From positions 13,640,001 through 13,704,000 of the forward strand of contig JBHGNT010000016.1 of the NCBI GenBank assembly GCA_043228905.1: a DNA stretch of 64,000 bases. Direction: 5' to 3'. Each line of letters opens with the position of its first letter. The first letter of the stretch is position 1. Of the stretch, positions 52,043-63,486 are shown piece by piece. Both the position numbers and the translations under genes were made by a program. This DNA comes from Azolla caroliniana. Its lineage: Eukaryota; Polypodiophyta. The notes under the pieces are model-generated. The model saw only the letters and a list, made by a program, of their open reading frames with translations. It made no database searches and had not been told where the DNA came from.

Positions 52043-54274
52043 ATGATAGTCGGCATCGTTGGCCGAGAAAAGACAAGGGCGGAAGTGCGACTTCGAGCGT
52101 GCGGAGTTCTCGGCCCGGACGAGGAAATTAGCGGGGCCGTGGAGGCGGTCTCCTTCGACGACACCTTGGGGATGCTGAGGAAGGTTGCTGGAGAAGACCT
52201 TAATGAAGACCGGGCAATACCGGTATGTTCCGAAGAGATGTCGGGGGCTGAGGAAGTTATCGCGAACTTCAGTCGGGGGCTCGGGTCGGATCGGACGGCC
52301 CGAGTTAGCACGAAGTACAAGACTGTGGACCGGAAGGTAAGGCCAGTCGCGGCACCCTTGCCGGAGGGCAACGAGTCCCGAATCAGAGGGGTGGCGTCGG
52401 ACCCCAGTTTACGAGATCCGGCCTGCATAGGACACACCTTCACCGACGGGACGCTCCGGGAGCTCAAGATCGGTGGGGGCGGGTTCCTACTGCCGGCGGA
52501 GGAAGACCGGTTTCGGAGAATGCTTGGAAGGCATGGGAAAGCCTTCGCATTCTCACCGGATGAGATCGGGTGCGCAGACCCGACGATCGTGGAGCCAATG
52601 GTGATATTCACGGTACCGCATGTGCCGTGGAATCTCAAGCCGATTCCGGTACCGAGAGCTCACATCCCGAAGTTGATGGAGCTATTGAGGCAGAAAGTAG
52701 ATATGGGCATTCTCGAACCGTCGAGTGCCCCATACTTGAACCGATGGTTTACCGTACCAAAGAAAAACGGAACGCAGCCGGTCAACAGAGTGACCATTCG
52801 GAACGCAGGAATCGGACCGACCATAGACGAGTTTGCGGAGGCCTTCGCCGGAAGGTCGATTTACTCGGTCGGTGATCTGTACTCGGGGTACGACCAGTTC
52901 CAGCTAGCCGTGGAGAGCAGAGATATTACGACGATGCGAACTCCCCTCGGCCTAGTGCGAATGTGTACCCTGCCACAAGGAGGGACCAACTCGGTGGCCC
53001 ACATGGTGAATGCAATGAACAAGGTACTGAGGGATTGCATCCCGGACATCACCATGCCGTTTCTAGACGACATCCCGATCAAGGGGTGCCCGGTGGAGGA
53101 GAAGGACGAGACAGTCGGGCCGGACGGATGCCGGCGATTCGTGGCGACACACATCGACGACTGCGAGAAGGTGCTACAGAGGCTAGAGGATGCGAGGCTC
53201 ACCTTCTCCGGTGAGAAATCGGCCTTCGGGCAATCGAAAATCCTGCTGGTCGGACACCTATGTGGACCTTATGGCCGGAAGCCGTCTCCGGCAAAGATAG
53301 AAGCCATCTCCGCGATGAAGACCGATTGTAGCTCGGTTATGGAAGTTTGGAGGTTCCTGGGGGCATGCGCGTTCTACCACATATGGATCCCGCATTACGC
53401 CCACGTTGCGGAGCCGCTATACGGGTTGCTGAAGAAAGGGCGAAAATTCGAGTGGCGAGACGAGCACACGGAATCGGTCCAGAAGCTGAAGGAGGCTCTT
53501 GCGGCAGCACCGACGCTCCGGAAGGCTGTCTACGAGAAGGGTACCCCGGTATACATAACAGTGGATACGAGTCCGACTGGGATCGGATGGGTCATCAACC
53601 AAGACGACAAGAACGACATTCGGTTCCCGATCCGATTCGGCGCGAAGGTTCTCAGTGAATGACAGCGAGGGTACGCCCAGGTTAAACGCGAACTCTGGGG
53701 TATCGTTTCGGCAGTAAAGGCCGACAAAGACTACTTGATCGGGACAGAAGTGGTTATCGAGACGGATTGCCTGCCGATTCTCGGCATGGTTTCCGGATAC
53801 GCGACACCGGACCTGCCGATGCTCCGGTGGATAGCGTACATCAAGTCCCTGGACCCGGAAATACGGCACATTTTCGGAAAGGACAACGCCATGGCCGACA
53901 TTGTTTCGAGGGCAAGGTTTGATGACGAGGGCGGCATGGTTTCGGAGGACGAAGAAGTCGGCGTGGACTTCTTCGAGGCTGCATACGTAACGACCGATGG
54001 GACGAGCACTCCAGGACTTAACGACTTTGACGAGAGCAAGTACGACGGCGAGTGGCTCCAGATCGGTGGATTTTTGAGGACAATGACGCCGGATGCGTCA
54101 TGGACGAAAGACGAGGCCAACCGCATCCGGAAGAAAGCATACCGATTCTTTCTCCGGGACGGATACTTATGGAAGCACCCGAAGAAGAGGAACGGCGTCC
54201 CGCTCCGGGTGGTGGCGATGAAGGAAGAACAGGAGGAGCTGCTGACGGGCTACCACGACAGCCCTTGGGCTTGA
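52043..54274 (+). pseudogene. Gypsy N reverse transcriptase, RNase H and start of integrase
   Basis: One frame with stops at 53660 and 54272. A long N-terminal linker leads to RT: VPHVPWNLKPIPVPRAHIPK, ILEPSSAPYLNRWFTVPKKNGT, a 21-bp in-frame gap at 52774, VGDLYSGYDQFQLAVESRD, MCTLPQGGTNSVAHM and catalytic FLDD (about 53062). RNase H: VYITVDTSPTGIGWVIN, YAQVKRELWGIVSAV, GKDNAMADIVSRA. A post-RNase H region (YRFFLRDGYLWKHPKKRNG) ends at the integrase HHCC region. The gap removes residues present in the relic at 23500. Confidence 0.85.
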
Positions 54275-55387
54275 CACCGTGGAACGTGGGCCACGTTCGA
54301 GAAGATAAAGGGGAAGTACTGGTGGCCGGGACTGTACCGGGACGTGCATCGGTTCGTGACAACTTGCAAGAGCTATCAGATGCACTCCATAGTCCGGCAT
54401 CGGGACGAGCTTCACCCTACGTACCCTCCGACCATCCACTTCAAATGGATGGTAGATCTGGTGACGATGCCGATGGGCATAGGACAGATGCGGTATCTGG
54501 TCCTGGCTCGGGAAGATCTGACGAGCCAGGTGGAAGGCCGGGCCCTTCAGAACAAAACGACCGCGGCCATATGTCGGTTCCTGATCGAGGACGTGATATG
54601 CCGGTACGGGTGCGTCGGGAAGATCGTGGCTGATCGCGGGGAGTTGGACGCCGAAGAGGTCGAGGAGCTGTTCGACCGGCTAGGAGTCAAGCTCTCGCTT
54701 ACCACTGCATACAATCTGGAGGCGAATGGGAAGGTGGAGCGCGGACACGGACCGATCGTCAAGGCGTTAGTTCGGGCATGCGGAGGTCAAGTTGGGAACT
54801 GGCCGCGGCTGTTGCCTTACGCGTTGTGGGCGGACCAAACTACGCACAGTTCGGTAACCGGAGTCATGCCGGCAGAGCTCATGTTTGGGCAAAAGCCGAT
54901 CATGCCGATGGAACGTACGATCTCCTCATGGGCAACCGTGGACTGGAGAGACGAGATGAGCTGGAAGGAACTGTTGGCGGTGCGTATACGACAGCTCGAG
55001 CGAAGACCGGAGGACGTGGAGCAGGCTACGGAAAGGCTTCGGGTAGCCAGGTCGAGGAACAAAGCCCGGTTTGACCGGACACACCAGCTCCGACCGAAGA
55101 AGATCGAGGAAGGTGACTAGGTGCTAGTCTACGACATCAGCCTCGACAACCAGCACCGAGCGACACAGAAGTTCGCAAGAAGGTGGTTCGGGCCTTACGT
55201 GGTACAAAGCGCCAACGACAATGGGACGTACCATCTGGCAGAACTCGACGGCACGAGAATGGCGATACCGGTAGCTGGGAAGCGGGTCAAAGCGTTCAAG
55301 AAGCGTCACGACGACGAGCCGGATCCGGTTGACTTGGACTGCGACGACGAGCGATCCGAAACCGAGGGAGAACCGACGGGCGGAGAA
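54275..55387 (+). pseudogene. Gypsy N integrase
   Basis: Same frame as RT. Zinc region H...TWATFEKIKGKYWWPGLYRD then TCKSY, where the second Cys of CxxC is Tyr. The catalytic core keeps D (FKWMVDLVTMPMG), D (IVADRGELDAEEVEELF) and E (YNLEANGKVERGHGP). ALWADQTTHSSVTGVMPAEL follows. A TAG at 55118 replaces a Trp (EEGD-stop-VLVYD). The C-terminal GPY motif is RRWFGPYVV. No chromodomain is present. It ends GGE at 55387-55390. It lies 73 bp upstream of the 3' LTR. Confidence 0.85.
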
Positions 55388-55450
55388 TGAAGGCTGGACT
55401 GGTTTTCTCCGTCCCAGCACAATTTGGCGCATGCCGGAGGATGCGCGGTT

Positions 55451-55463
55451 AGGTGGGGGCGGG
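55451..55463 (+). other. polypurine tract of Gypsy N
   Basis: AGGTGGGGGCGGG lies immediately before the 3' LTR, the expected plus-strand primer. The repeat-ORF element has an equivalent tract at 6170. Confidence 0.7.
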
Positions 55464-56095
55464 TGTCGTGAAGAAAACCGTCCACGAGCGGAATCGGTGC
55501 ACCGGAGTGTAGAAACCGACTCTTCATGCACGTGCGCCTTAAGTTGTACATAGGAGATCCTAGGTAGATTCGGTAGGTAGGAAGTAAAGGGGAAACGGCT
55601 CCTTCCTTACCTATAAAAGGAGGGAGACGAGGAGGGGCGAAGGATCGCGGAGAGTCGAGGACGAAGTGCTGTCGGTTCGTGGGCGAAGGCTTCTCTCTCT
55701 CTCTGGTTCGCAAACTCCATAGCTTCCCTCTGTGCAGGTTTCCGGAGGCTCGCGCTGCTCTGAGGAATGCCCGAGTGCTTCCGGCAGCACCTCCAACCTG
55801 CTCCTGTCTTTCTGTGCGTTTATGAACAGGCATCGGCATCTGTTCGCCGGCCTGTTCGGTTGTAACCGACTTCGTGTTTTTGTTGCTTCCGTGTTCTTGT
55901 TGTTGTCTTGTTAATATATACATACATTCGTGTCTTTCTGTGTCGCTGTCCCACTTGCGTCTTTGTGTCGAAGGGTCGTGTCCCTATGGATCTACGCTCG
56001 CACGTAGAGGGATTCTTCCCCTCCTCTCTTGCTCTTTGGTACAGGACCCCCGAGGTTCCGCCTCATTCCACGCATCCGCGAGGAATACCTCGACA
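55464..56095 (+). repeat. 3' LTR of Gypsy N
   Basis: 632 bp, aligned to 49165-49796 without gaps. The seven differences include three C/T changes at CpG (for example GAGCG to GAGTG near the start). Confidence 0.95.
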
Positions 56096-57730
56096 CCGGC
56101 AAGCGGCACCAGTCCGGAAAATTGAACCGCGGACCGAGCAACAACCGGAATCGGAATGGTTCCAGAGAGATGATTGATACAAACTGGAACGAGGTATCCG
56201 GTACGACGAAAGAAGGCGAGACGATTATGACTAGGACTGTAATGATAGGAGAACAGATGACTACAACTGCGATTGGTATGATCGCCACTACTCCCTAGAG
56301 TATGACCGAAGAAGGGACAACAAATGTTACTCGGAACGACAAGAATATTTTGATAAGAAGAGACGATACTTAGACCATCAAGGATATCAGAACCACTGGC
56401 GCAACAACTAGAGGGGAAATCTTTGACGAGAAGAGCATCGGGAACCAGCCAGAGAGTATTGACGGGAGCCGGATACAAACACGATTGTTGCACAACCAAA
56501 ACAATGGAGGATGGAGGAGACCAGTCGAATGACATCAGGCAATCAACCCAGAATTGCTAGAAAAGGAGAACGAAGCAACATCCAGAAGGTGTATTACTAT
56601 TATTGTTAGAAGGAAGGGCATTATAGTAGTTAGTGTCTGGTGAAGACCAATGAAAAGAAGCCGGAAGTTAATATGTTGATCGCGGAGGTTACCAACGTTC
56701 AGCAAGTCACCACTAGATCTAAAGGAAAAACTACCGAGTGGTAGACCCAAGAGGCCATTCTAAAGCAGGCGACCGAATGGATACAAAAAGCCAATGAACA
56801 GAACATGGCCATATTATGAGAACAAATCAAGCCTCCGGAAGCACGGACAGAGACCACAGATGAGGACTCGACCTAGCAGGCATTACAAGAATGTCAAATC
56901 ATACTACCACTAGGTCGCTTATTATAGTTAGTCCCTTGATTTACGGAAGGACTCAAATCGGTGTTAGCACCACAAAACTCAGAGCCAATACCGGCATTCT
57001 TCTCCAATCCAGAGGAAGGACCGGTAGGAGTTGACACCAACAGCCCAACAATTACGGTGATTGTCAAAGGATGAGAAGTACCCGGAACAATTGTGGACAA
57101 CAGTTCTGGAGTGAACATGATCAGCCAATGCACATGTGATACCTTGGGCATTAGAGAATGGGAACCATGCCCATTTTCGTTGCAAATGGCGGATACTAGC
57201 TTGGTCCGGCCAACCGAACTTATCCAGAATTTAGAGATTATAATCGGAGGGCATGCATTCCGGATATCCGTGGTAGTCTTGCAACTAAACACACAAGGGG
57301 CTTATCCCTTGCTGTTAGGATGACCATGGCTGCAGACGGCACACATAAAGCAAAATTGGCAGGAAAATGTCATTACCTTCCGGAGAGAGAAGACAAAAGT
57401 ACGGGTGCTGACACAACCACGCATGGCTACCAGTAAGGAGCTGACACCACTATACGCGGAAAGCATTAATATGTTGAACGGACTAGCAGATGACAAGGTC
57501 GACCGGTACCTAGAAGAATATCTGAAGATAGTACCGTTATTTGAAGTAGACGTCGTCGAAATTGTCACACTGTATGTCGTGCACCCAGAAGAAGTCTTTG
57601 ACGAGCCGGATCGGGAGGCAATCCGGGAATTGCGGTAGGGCAGAAGAATCTTTGGAATGGGAGATGGCATTATCTCAATGAGTGAAGGCATCCCAACTAG
57701 AGGAGGTGGACCTCGGAACCAGTGAAGCAC
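56096..57730 (+). pseudogene. Gypsy G Gag C-terminus and protease
   Basis: An Arg/Tyr-rich Gag tail, then the second knuckle near 56590 (YYYC-stop-KEGHYSSQC, first Cys as Tyr), then a linker. The protease is at about 57030-57330: EVPGTIVDNSSGVNMIS (D-N-S at the active site), REWEPCPFSLQMADTSLV, ISVVVLQLNTQGAYPLLLG. A TGA at 57321 follows LLLG. The linker LTPLYAESINMLNGLADDKVDRYLEEYLK (57450-57540) is shared with 2195-2280. Many stops. Confidence 0.7.
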
Positions 57731-57779
57731 CAAAACCAGTGAACATGGCAAATGAAATGCCATTGGTAGAGAAAATGGC

Positions 57780-58690
57780 AATGATGCAACTACGCAAAGA
57801 GTTTTGGGATGTGTTCGCATGGTCATATGAAGATATGTGAGGGTTTGGTCCCTAACTATACCAACATCAGATCCACCTCAGCAAGGACGCAAAGCCGGTA
57901 GCCCAGCGACGCTACCGGATGAACCCGAATTATGCGGCGAGAGCCAAAGAGGAAATCAATAACGTGTTGAGAGTCAGTTTGATCTAACTTGTGAAACAAG
58001 CGACATGGTTGCATCTGATTGTTGTATCCAAAAAGAACGGTAAGATTCGGGTCTTTGTCGACTACGAAAAGCTAAATGCTACTACGGTGACTGATGCGTT
58101 CCTACTACCATTTACGGATGGGGTCTTAGACGCGGTAGCAAGTTATGAGATATATAGTTCCCTAGACGGACTCAACAGACATAATCAAATCCGGATGCAC
58201 CTAGTAGATCAACAAAAAACGACATTCGTTACAGAATGGGGAGTGTTCATTGCGGTAGTAATGATGTTTGGACTTAAGACGACACCAACGACATTCCAGT
58301 GGATTATCATGGAAATATTCGGGGAATACATTACGACATTTATGCAAGTCTTTTTGGATGAATTTGCAATTTACAACCGTAAGGGAGAGCACTTGGACCA
58401 TCTCCAAATCTATCTGGAGAAGTGTCGAGGATCCCGAGTAAGCCTGAATCCGAAAAAATGTGTCTTCAGGGTAACAAGTGGGAAGCTACTCAGACACATC
58501 GTTGGCAGGGATGGAATTGTTGTTGACTCGGATAAGGTGAAGGCCATCTTGGAAGCTTCGGCACCAGCAAACGCCAAGGCATTGAGCCGGTTTTTAGGAC
58601 AGATCCAGTGGCACTGCTACATTCTTTGATACATAGTAGACGTCACCACCCCATTACATGCGGGTGCACCGAATAACCTTTCAATAGACG
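57780..58690 (+). pseudogene. Gypsy G reverse transcriptase, truncated
   Basis: Includes LRKEFWDVFAWSYEDM, VAQRRYRMNPNYAARAKEEI, KKNGKIRVFVDYEKLNATTV, SSLDGLNRHNQIRMH, VVMMFGLKTTPTTFQ and FLDEFAIYNRKGEHLDHL. The second catalytic Asp of the FLDD motif is Glu. KALSRFLGQIQWH and LHAGAPNN mark the RT end. RNase H starts near 58690 and is lost almost at once. Stops occur at 57838, 57853, 57983 and 58627. The fold is readable but inactive. Confidence 0.8.
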
Positions 58691-58722
58691 GAGCAAGAAG
58701 ATAAGGCGTACCAAGCACGGAC

Positions 58723-60068
58723 ATGGAGAACACCCCGATTTCTAGTACTGGTGGTGGAACCAATGCCGGAGACTACCTCAGAGCAACTAGCAACGGTGGT
58801 CACACTGGTTCTGCAAGAACCGGTTATAGAGGAACGAACCTCATCGGGTCGCCAGGTGCAGCCGTAAAAGGAACGACTACCGGAGTTGAATTTCCAAGGG
58901 CTTCAAGAGACAAGCTAAGACCGGAACCAGTGCAATAGTTTGCGGCACTGACACAACACAGAACCTATCGTTAATCGTTGAAATGGCTCAAACAGCAGGT
59001 ATCCGGTGTAGCTGACTGGATGGATGAAGAACATTGCAGAGAATGGACGCAAACAGACAAGTTGTTCGTCACAACCGAAGAAGTAGAGAAGTATCGGACG
59101 CAGATTCGGGGACTAGAGGAGGAATTAGAGAGGGCCAATGAATACACGGCCATTATGGCGAAGATGGGGCCAAATACAAGTACAATTGAGCTGGAGGCAC
59201 TAGCTAAAGTACAAATAAATGAAGAACCAGTGGCTAGCATAGCCCCTGTAAATGATGTTGAACAAGAGCATGAAGTGGCAACGCTAAAAGAGGAACTCTG
59301 ACAGCAGAAGGAAAGAGAAGGCTAGGCGCGCTCTCAAATAAACTGAAGGATGAAGCAAAAGATGGACGATTTCGACAAGTTGCATCGAAACCAGAAGCAA
59401 CTGGATGCCAAACATAAGAAGCTTGTGGTAGAATTGGAACGGTAGCAGGAGAAATTGAAAGAGCTCCGGACGGAAGTGGTCAAGAAAATGGACACGTTGG
59501 CAGAGGAACGGATGAAGACGGTGGAGTCGGCAAAGAAGCTTGAATAGGCGGTGAGAGAGAGAACGAAGCTAAACCGAAAGCACTACGAGGAAGTGGAACG
59601 AGAAAAATGGTTTTGGATAGGGTTCAATTGACCTATCAAACCCAATTGCTCAACTATGAAGTGCAGGCACAAGCTACTGTTGCCCTCATCAAGAAGCTCA
59701 AGGAGGAGAAGCAGGCTACGGAAAATAGTGCGAAGCTTGGAGTAGGCCAAATCCAGACAATAATAATGGCATGGAAAGACCAGACGAAGAGGAGTATTGA
59801 CAAAAGCTTGATGGGCTGGTGGACTCAATGGTTGCAGCAAGCGGCAGAATTGCAAGTCCTTCGAGTAGACGCAGAACCCGGAAGAAAGCTGGCGACAACT
59901 TCTACAAGATGGATGAAGAAAGTATTGTCACCATCGAGGAGCAGTTGTGGGACGACTTCTTGTCCTTGTCCGGAGCTCACCTCGACGTTGTCCGGAGGGT
60001 GATCGAATGACTGGATGATCATCCGCTCGGAACACAACTCCAATTCGAGCAATTCGAACAGGACTGAG
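58723..60068 (+). pseudogene. Gypsy G 3' coiled-coil ORF in the place of RNase H-integrase
   Basis: Sequence between the truncated RT and the 3' LTR. From 58978 the frame reads KWLKQQVSGVADWMDEE, EEVEKYRTQIRGLEEELERANE and HEVATLKEEL (stop at 59299). It then continues in related frames with RMKQKMDDFDKLHRNQKQLD, ELERQQEKLKELRTEVVKKM-like and ATVALIKKLKEEKQATENS. Heptad-like Leu/Glu/Lys spacing suggests a long coiled coil. Stops occur at 59299, 59323, 59443 and 59545. It could be an accessory 3' ORF of this family. I recognise no named family. Confidence 0.5.
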
Positions 60069-60092
60069 GGTGGCGAGAGGCAAAAAGAATGA

Positions 60093-60451
60093 TGCTGGCA
60101 ATAAACATTAGTGGAATAGTTGTACCAGTCCGGATCTAGACCGATTCGTAGCCGATTGCCTGTTTGGCACCGTTTTGTAAACAGAACCGGATGCCTATAA
60201 AAGGATCTGAAAAACAATGTATTGAGGGACGAAATTAATATAAGAAAAGTTTTTTTAAACTATTGCGTATCTATTCATTTCCGTTCTATGTTTAGTGTTA
60301 TATCTTATGCGTGTAATCAATCTGGAACCGATCCGGAAGTAGTCGGATAACAACTAGATTGGAGTCGGAACTTTACCCCGTAACCACCCTTTGGTGAAGT
60401 GATCCGGAAAGGAAACCCTGTGTTAGTGGCTAGTCCAACCTAGGATTAACA
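60093..60451 (+). repeat. 3' LTR of Gypsy G
   Basis: 359 bp, preceded by purine-rich GGCGAGAGGCAAAAAGAATGA. TATAAAAGG lies at about 60197. Substitutions relative to the 5' LTR are far more frequent than between the Gypsy N LTRs, as expected for the older host element. Confidence 0.8.
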
Positions 60452-60581
60452 ATACCTTCTGGATCCATCCAATCCGGTTTCTGGATCCATCCAGTGTAGT
60501 TCCTTCTTTTGACTCGTCCGGTCCGGCTCATCCGGTTCTCATCAGGATCCCATACGGAGGGACCAATTTCCAAACAAAAAT

Positions 60582-62687
60582 ATGAATATTCATATATCAA
60601 CACTCCTTTGTCCTATATGCAGAACCTAAGAAACATTGAGTTGAATTTGCTTCCTCTAAGAAACATTGAATTGAATCTCCTTCCTCTCATACAAAAGCGT
60701 TTGCATACAAAATTACGATAACTAAATTTTGCTTTCCAAGGTAAGTGTATGTAGCACTTTGAATATCAACTTGTTTGTGAGGGAAAAATAAGAGACTGGA
60801 CATTTCAAATATATAATCATGCATTTCACTCTTAGAATTGCTCTCACAAATTTTCAACAAATGGCCAGGCATATTTTTGAGATTTCTAAGACATATTCAT
60901 GATTATTTATTAGGACGAAACCCTTCCAACATCACTCTCCTTGCTTTCTCCCCAGTACCCCACATCCAGCTCCTCCCTTCATATCCTCCAGACCCTCTAT
61001 CTCATGCCACCCACATTCTTCTCCTCTTTGATTCTCTTCCCACAATGACAATCTTCACCTCAACCTTTCTTTCTCCCTTTCCTCTACCACCCTCATCGAC
61101 CCTTTTGGAAAAAGTCTTGCGATGGTATACCAAAGAGTCTAACGGATTAGATTGGACCATTGAAATAATTGGAATTCATCATATCGAAGAGCAAGTGTGA
61201 GACCAAAAGAAGGGGAGAAATTTTGTGTTAATTCTAGAGGTTTTATCCAAATGGACACCCTAATGTGAAAGGGGATAATCTCTTTGTAAAAGAACGATAA
61301 AAGTAACTTTTGAACCTCTTTAGTTTGTCTTCTTGAACCTTGATTCCTTTCTTCTTCTTGTAATCTATGTTAGAGCTATTTCTCCTCTTTCTCATACTTT
61401 TGATTAGGTGCCACTCTCTTATATATGTTTTGTAGGCATCCTACTAACCCATTCATGAAATTCTTAGTATTAAAGTTAATACTAACAAGACATGAATGAG
61501 TGTGTGTGAGATTAGGGTACACCAAGCCTAGATCCCCGAACTTATGATAATAGCACAGGGATACAACTTCGTCAATACAAAGACTTGCACTTGCGCTTTG
61601 TGAGATGACCCTCTTGCACATATTACACAAACACAAACACATTTCCAGACATTCACATATAGAATTACACTACTAAACTTATATGAACACTCACAAAATC
61701 ACATACAAACATACTACTATATACACATGTATATATATTTAGACTTGACTACAGACACTTTCTGACACAAAAAAATAAGTAAAACAAAAAACAATTATGC
61801 ATATATATACATACATGTACCATATTATATGAACACTTGTTTTCACTTGAACAACTAAACACACATTTAAACATAAGCATTATACCCATGTATGTGTGCA
61901 CATAAATGAAAAATAAAACAAGCTAGTGTATAAATGGGCTCTACTATCCATAATAAGGGTTATCATTCACCTAAAACCCACATTCTTGAGAAGGGCGGAA
62001 CTACGAGTGCTTCAAGTGGTATATTATTCACCCCCCAACCATTCTTCAAGAATGCCATTGTCTCTCTAGTTCAAGTTCTCATTGGTTCAACTCGAATTTT
62101 ACACACACACACTACACAAATTTTAGCGACATCTTTGGTAGTCTATCAAGGAGAAGATGAATGGAGTACCAAATGAAGAATTTTTTGATGATGATCAAGC
62201 ATGTGCTTCAGGAAAGACCCTATAAAACGAGAGTCTATTAGTCTATAGAGAGAATGGTAGTGGTGTCTCTTGCTATTTAGAGGCATTTAAGGAAAAAAAG
62301 TGCATGCAATGTATACTTGAAGTAAGACAATTGGCAAGCTTCATAAGAATGGTAACGAAAAGAATCCAAAATTGAATTCTTAAAATACACGTTGGAAGAT
62401 GGCACTATCACAGTGCATGCTTACCTATAGAAAGGGGCATGAATCTTGTATAAAGTTTTTTGTAGATGGAATGTTAATATATAAGAGTTTTTGTATAAAA
62501 TACCCTTTTTGCTATTGATCTATTTCTGTTAATTCTTAACAAGTTTTGAATCATTGTGATTATCAGCCGATTAATAGTGTAGCCGATTCACACTGGTTGT
62601 GTTTTGATTGACTAAGTTGTAGCGATCCATGTCTGATTAGAAAATACTATTTGTTTAAGTGTAATCTTTACGTTATTCCCATCCCTC
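60582..62687. other. AT-rich region without a supported gene
   Basis: Contains a short direct repeat (AAGAAACATTGA.TTGAAT) at about 60628-60680, a Pro/Leu-rich chance frame at 60838-61200, AT-rich sequence with (TA)n and CACA runs at 61680-61925, and a weak 80-codon frame at 61934-62176. None shows a recognisable domain. No RNA gene is seen. Confidence 0.4.
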
Positions 62688-63061
62688 CTACCATGATCTT
62701 TGTTGAAGGGTACTCAGTGGTTGAGTATTTGACGCGTGCTTCCTAGGGAGTAGGAATAGTGTAAAAAATATTGAATGGTGAACCCAATCAATAGATAAAG
62801 AAGAGTTTTTATTAAAAAACCAAGCATAACACAATATTACATCAATGGTACAAGGATTTAGTACATGGAAATCTAGTTGTTCTACATAAGTATCAATGTA
62901 AATTGCCAAGGCCTGAATCACCGCGTTGATGTATTGAACTCTTCCATCAACCAAATGCACTTTATAGGTGTGATCACTTATGGTGGGTTGGATTCCCCAT
63001 ATCTGAATCAAACAATCATTCACAAAGTTATGTGAGCTTCCAAAATCAAATAAGAATTGTA
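62688..63061 (-). pseudogene. Gypsy retropepsin-like domain
   Basis: A near-complete protease monomer reading FDFGSSHNFVNDCLIQIWG then SDHTYKVHLVDG, ending with IDVILCYAWFFNKNSSLSID. The I-D-V-I-L-G-x-x-W-F pattern of plant Gypsy proteases is clear, with Gly replaced by Cys. The D-F-G active site would not be catalytic. Confidence 0.65.
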
Positions 63062-63486
63062 TTAGAGATCCATTGATATACCCATTTGCACGTAGTAATT
63101 ATTGGGTCCCAATACATAGTGAGGGAAAGAACATTTAAAACTACTTAAATGATGTGTATAGATCTCAAGGACATCAAGAATTTGATCTTTATGATTTGCA
63201 ACTTTGGTTTTGTTGTCATGCTCTTTGCATTGGAGCTTCCAACATTGCTCTTTTGTGTGACCCTTCCTGTTTTGCAGAACACGCAAAAAGAATTTAGTCT
63301 CTTACAATCGTGATTCATGAATTCATTGAGTAACTTGAATTTCCCGAAAAATTCTGACTGCTTAGTCCTGAGTGCTTCGGGTTTGGTATGATCCTTCTTC
63401 AAAGTGCGTTGATAATGAAGGACTATTTCAACCGCCTCTTTAAAGGATTTTGAATCCTTATCCAGCACCATCCAATGATAGTTCAA
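63062..63486 (-). pseudogene. Gag C-terminal part with zinc knuckle, broken
   Basis: Two overlapping minus frames (63486-63145 and 63286-63062) each hold part of one Gag tail, so a frameshift lies near 63270. The knuckle cysteines are divided between the frames. Charged linker sequence leads to the protease. Confidence 0.55.

Larger units (their letters stand above)
49165..56095 (+). mobile_element. Ty3/Gypsy element N, youngest insertion
   Basis: 6931 bp. Two LTRs of exactly 632 bp (49165-49796 and 55464-56095) differ at seven positions, all transitions (about 98.9% identity). CCGG flanks both ends (49161-49164, 56096-56099). The unfilled site survives as the homologous stretch at about 845-870 (CTCAACCGACAAGCGGCACC), which has one copy. 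Gag, protease, RT, RNase H and integrase are all recognisable but broken by five stops and small deletions. Confidence 0.95.
47406..60451 (+). mobile_element. Ty3/Gypsy element G, interrupted by Gypsy N
   Basis: 5' LTR 47406-47874, gag 48250-49164 continued at 56096, protease, RT, a 3' coiled-coil ORF, purine-rich tract and 3' LTR 60093-60451. The flanks are ATACT (47401-47405) and ATACC (60452-60456), a 5-bp target duplication with one transition. The flanking Copia LTR reads straight through when G is removed (compare GAATACCTTCCG at 44779). RNase H and integrase are absent. Stops are frequent. Confidence 0.85.
44319..60576 (-). mobile_element. Ty1/Copia element C, interrupted by Gypsy G
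   Basis: On the minus strand: 5' LTR (60576-60452 plus 47405-47049), gag, protease, RT, RNase H, purine tract GAAGGGGGAGAT and 3' LTR (44884-44319). AAAAT flanks it on both sides (44314-44318 and 60577-60581), a perfect 5-bp target duplication over 16 kb. Without the insertion it is about 3.2 kb. The 5' LTR end, the primer site and the integrase are deleted. Confidence 0.85.

Noticed and set aside
60838-61200. 120-codon Pro/Leu/Ser-rich ORF
   Set aside because: Composition bias explains the open frame. No family motif, and no sign of splice partners.
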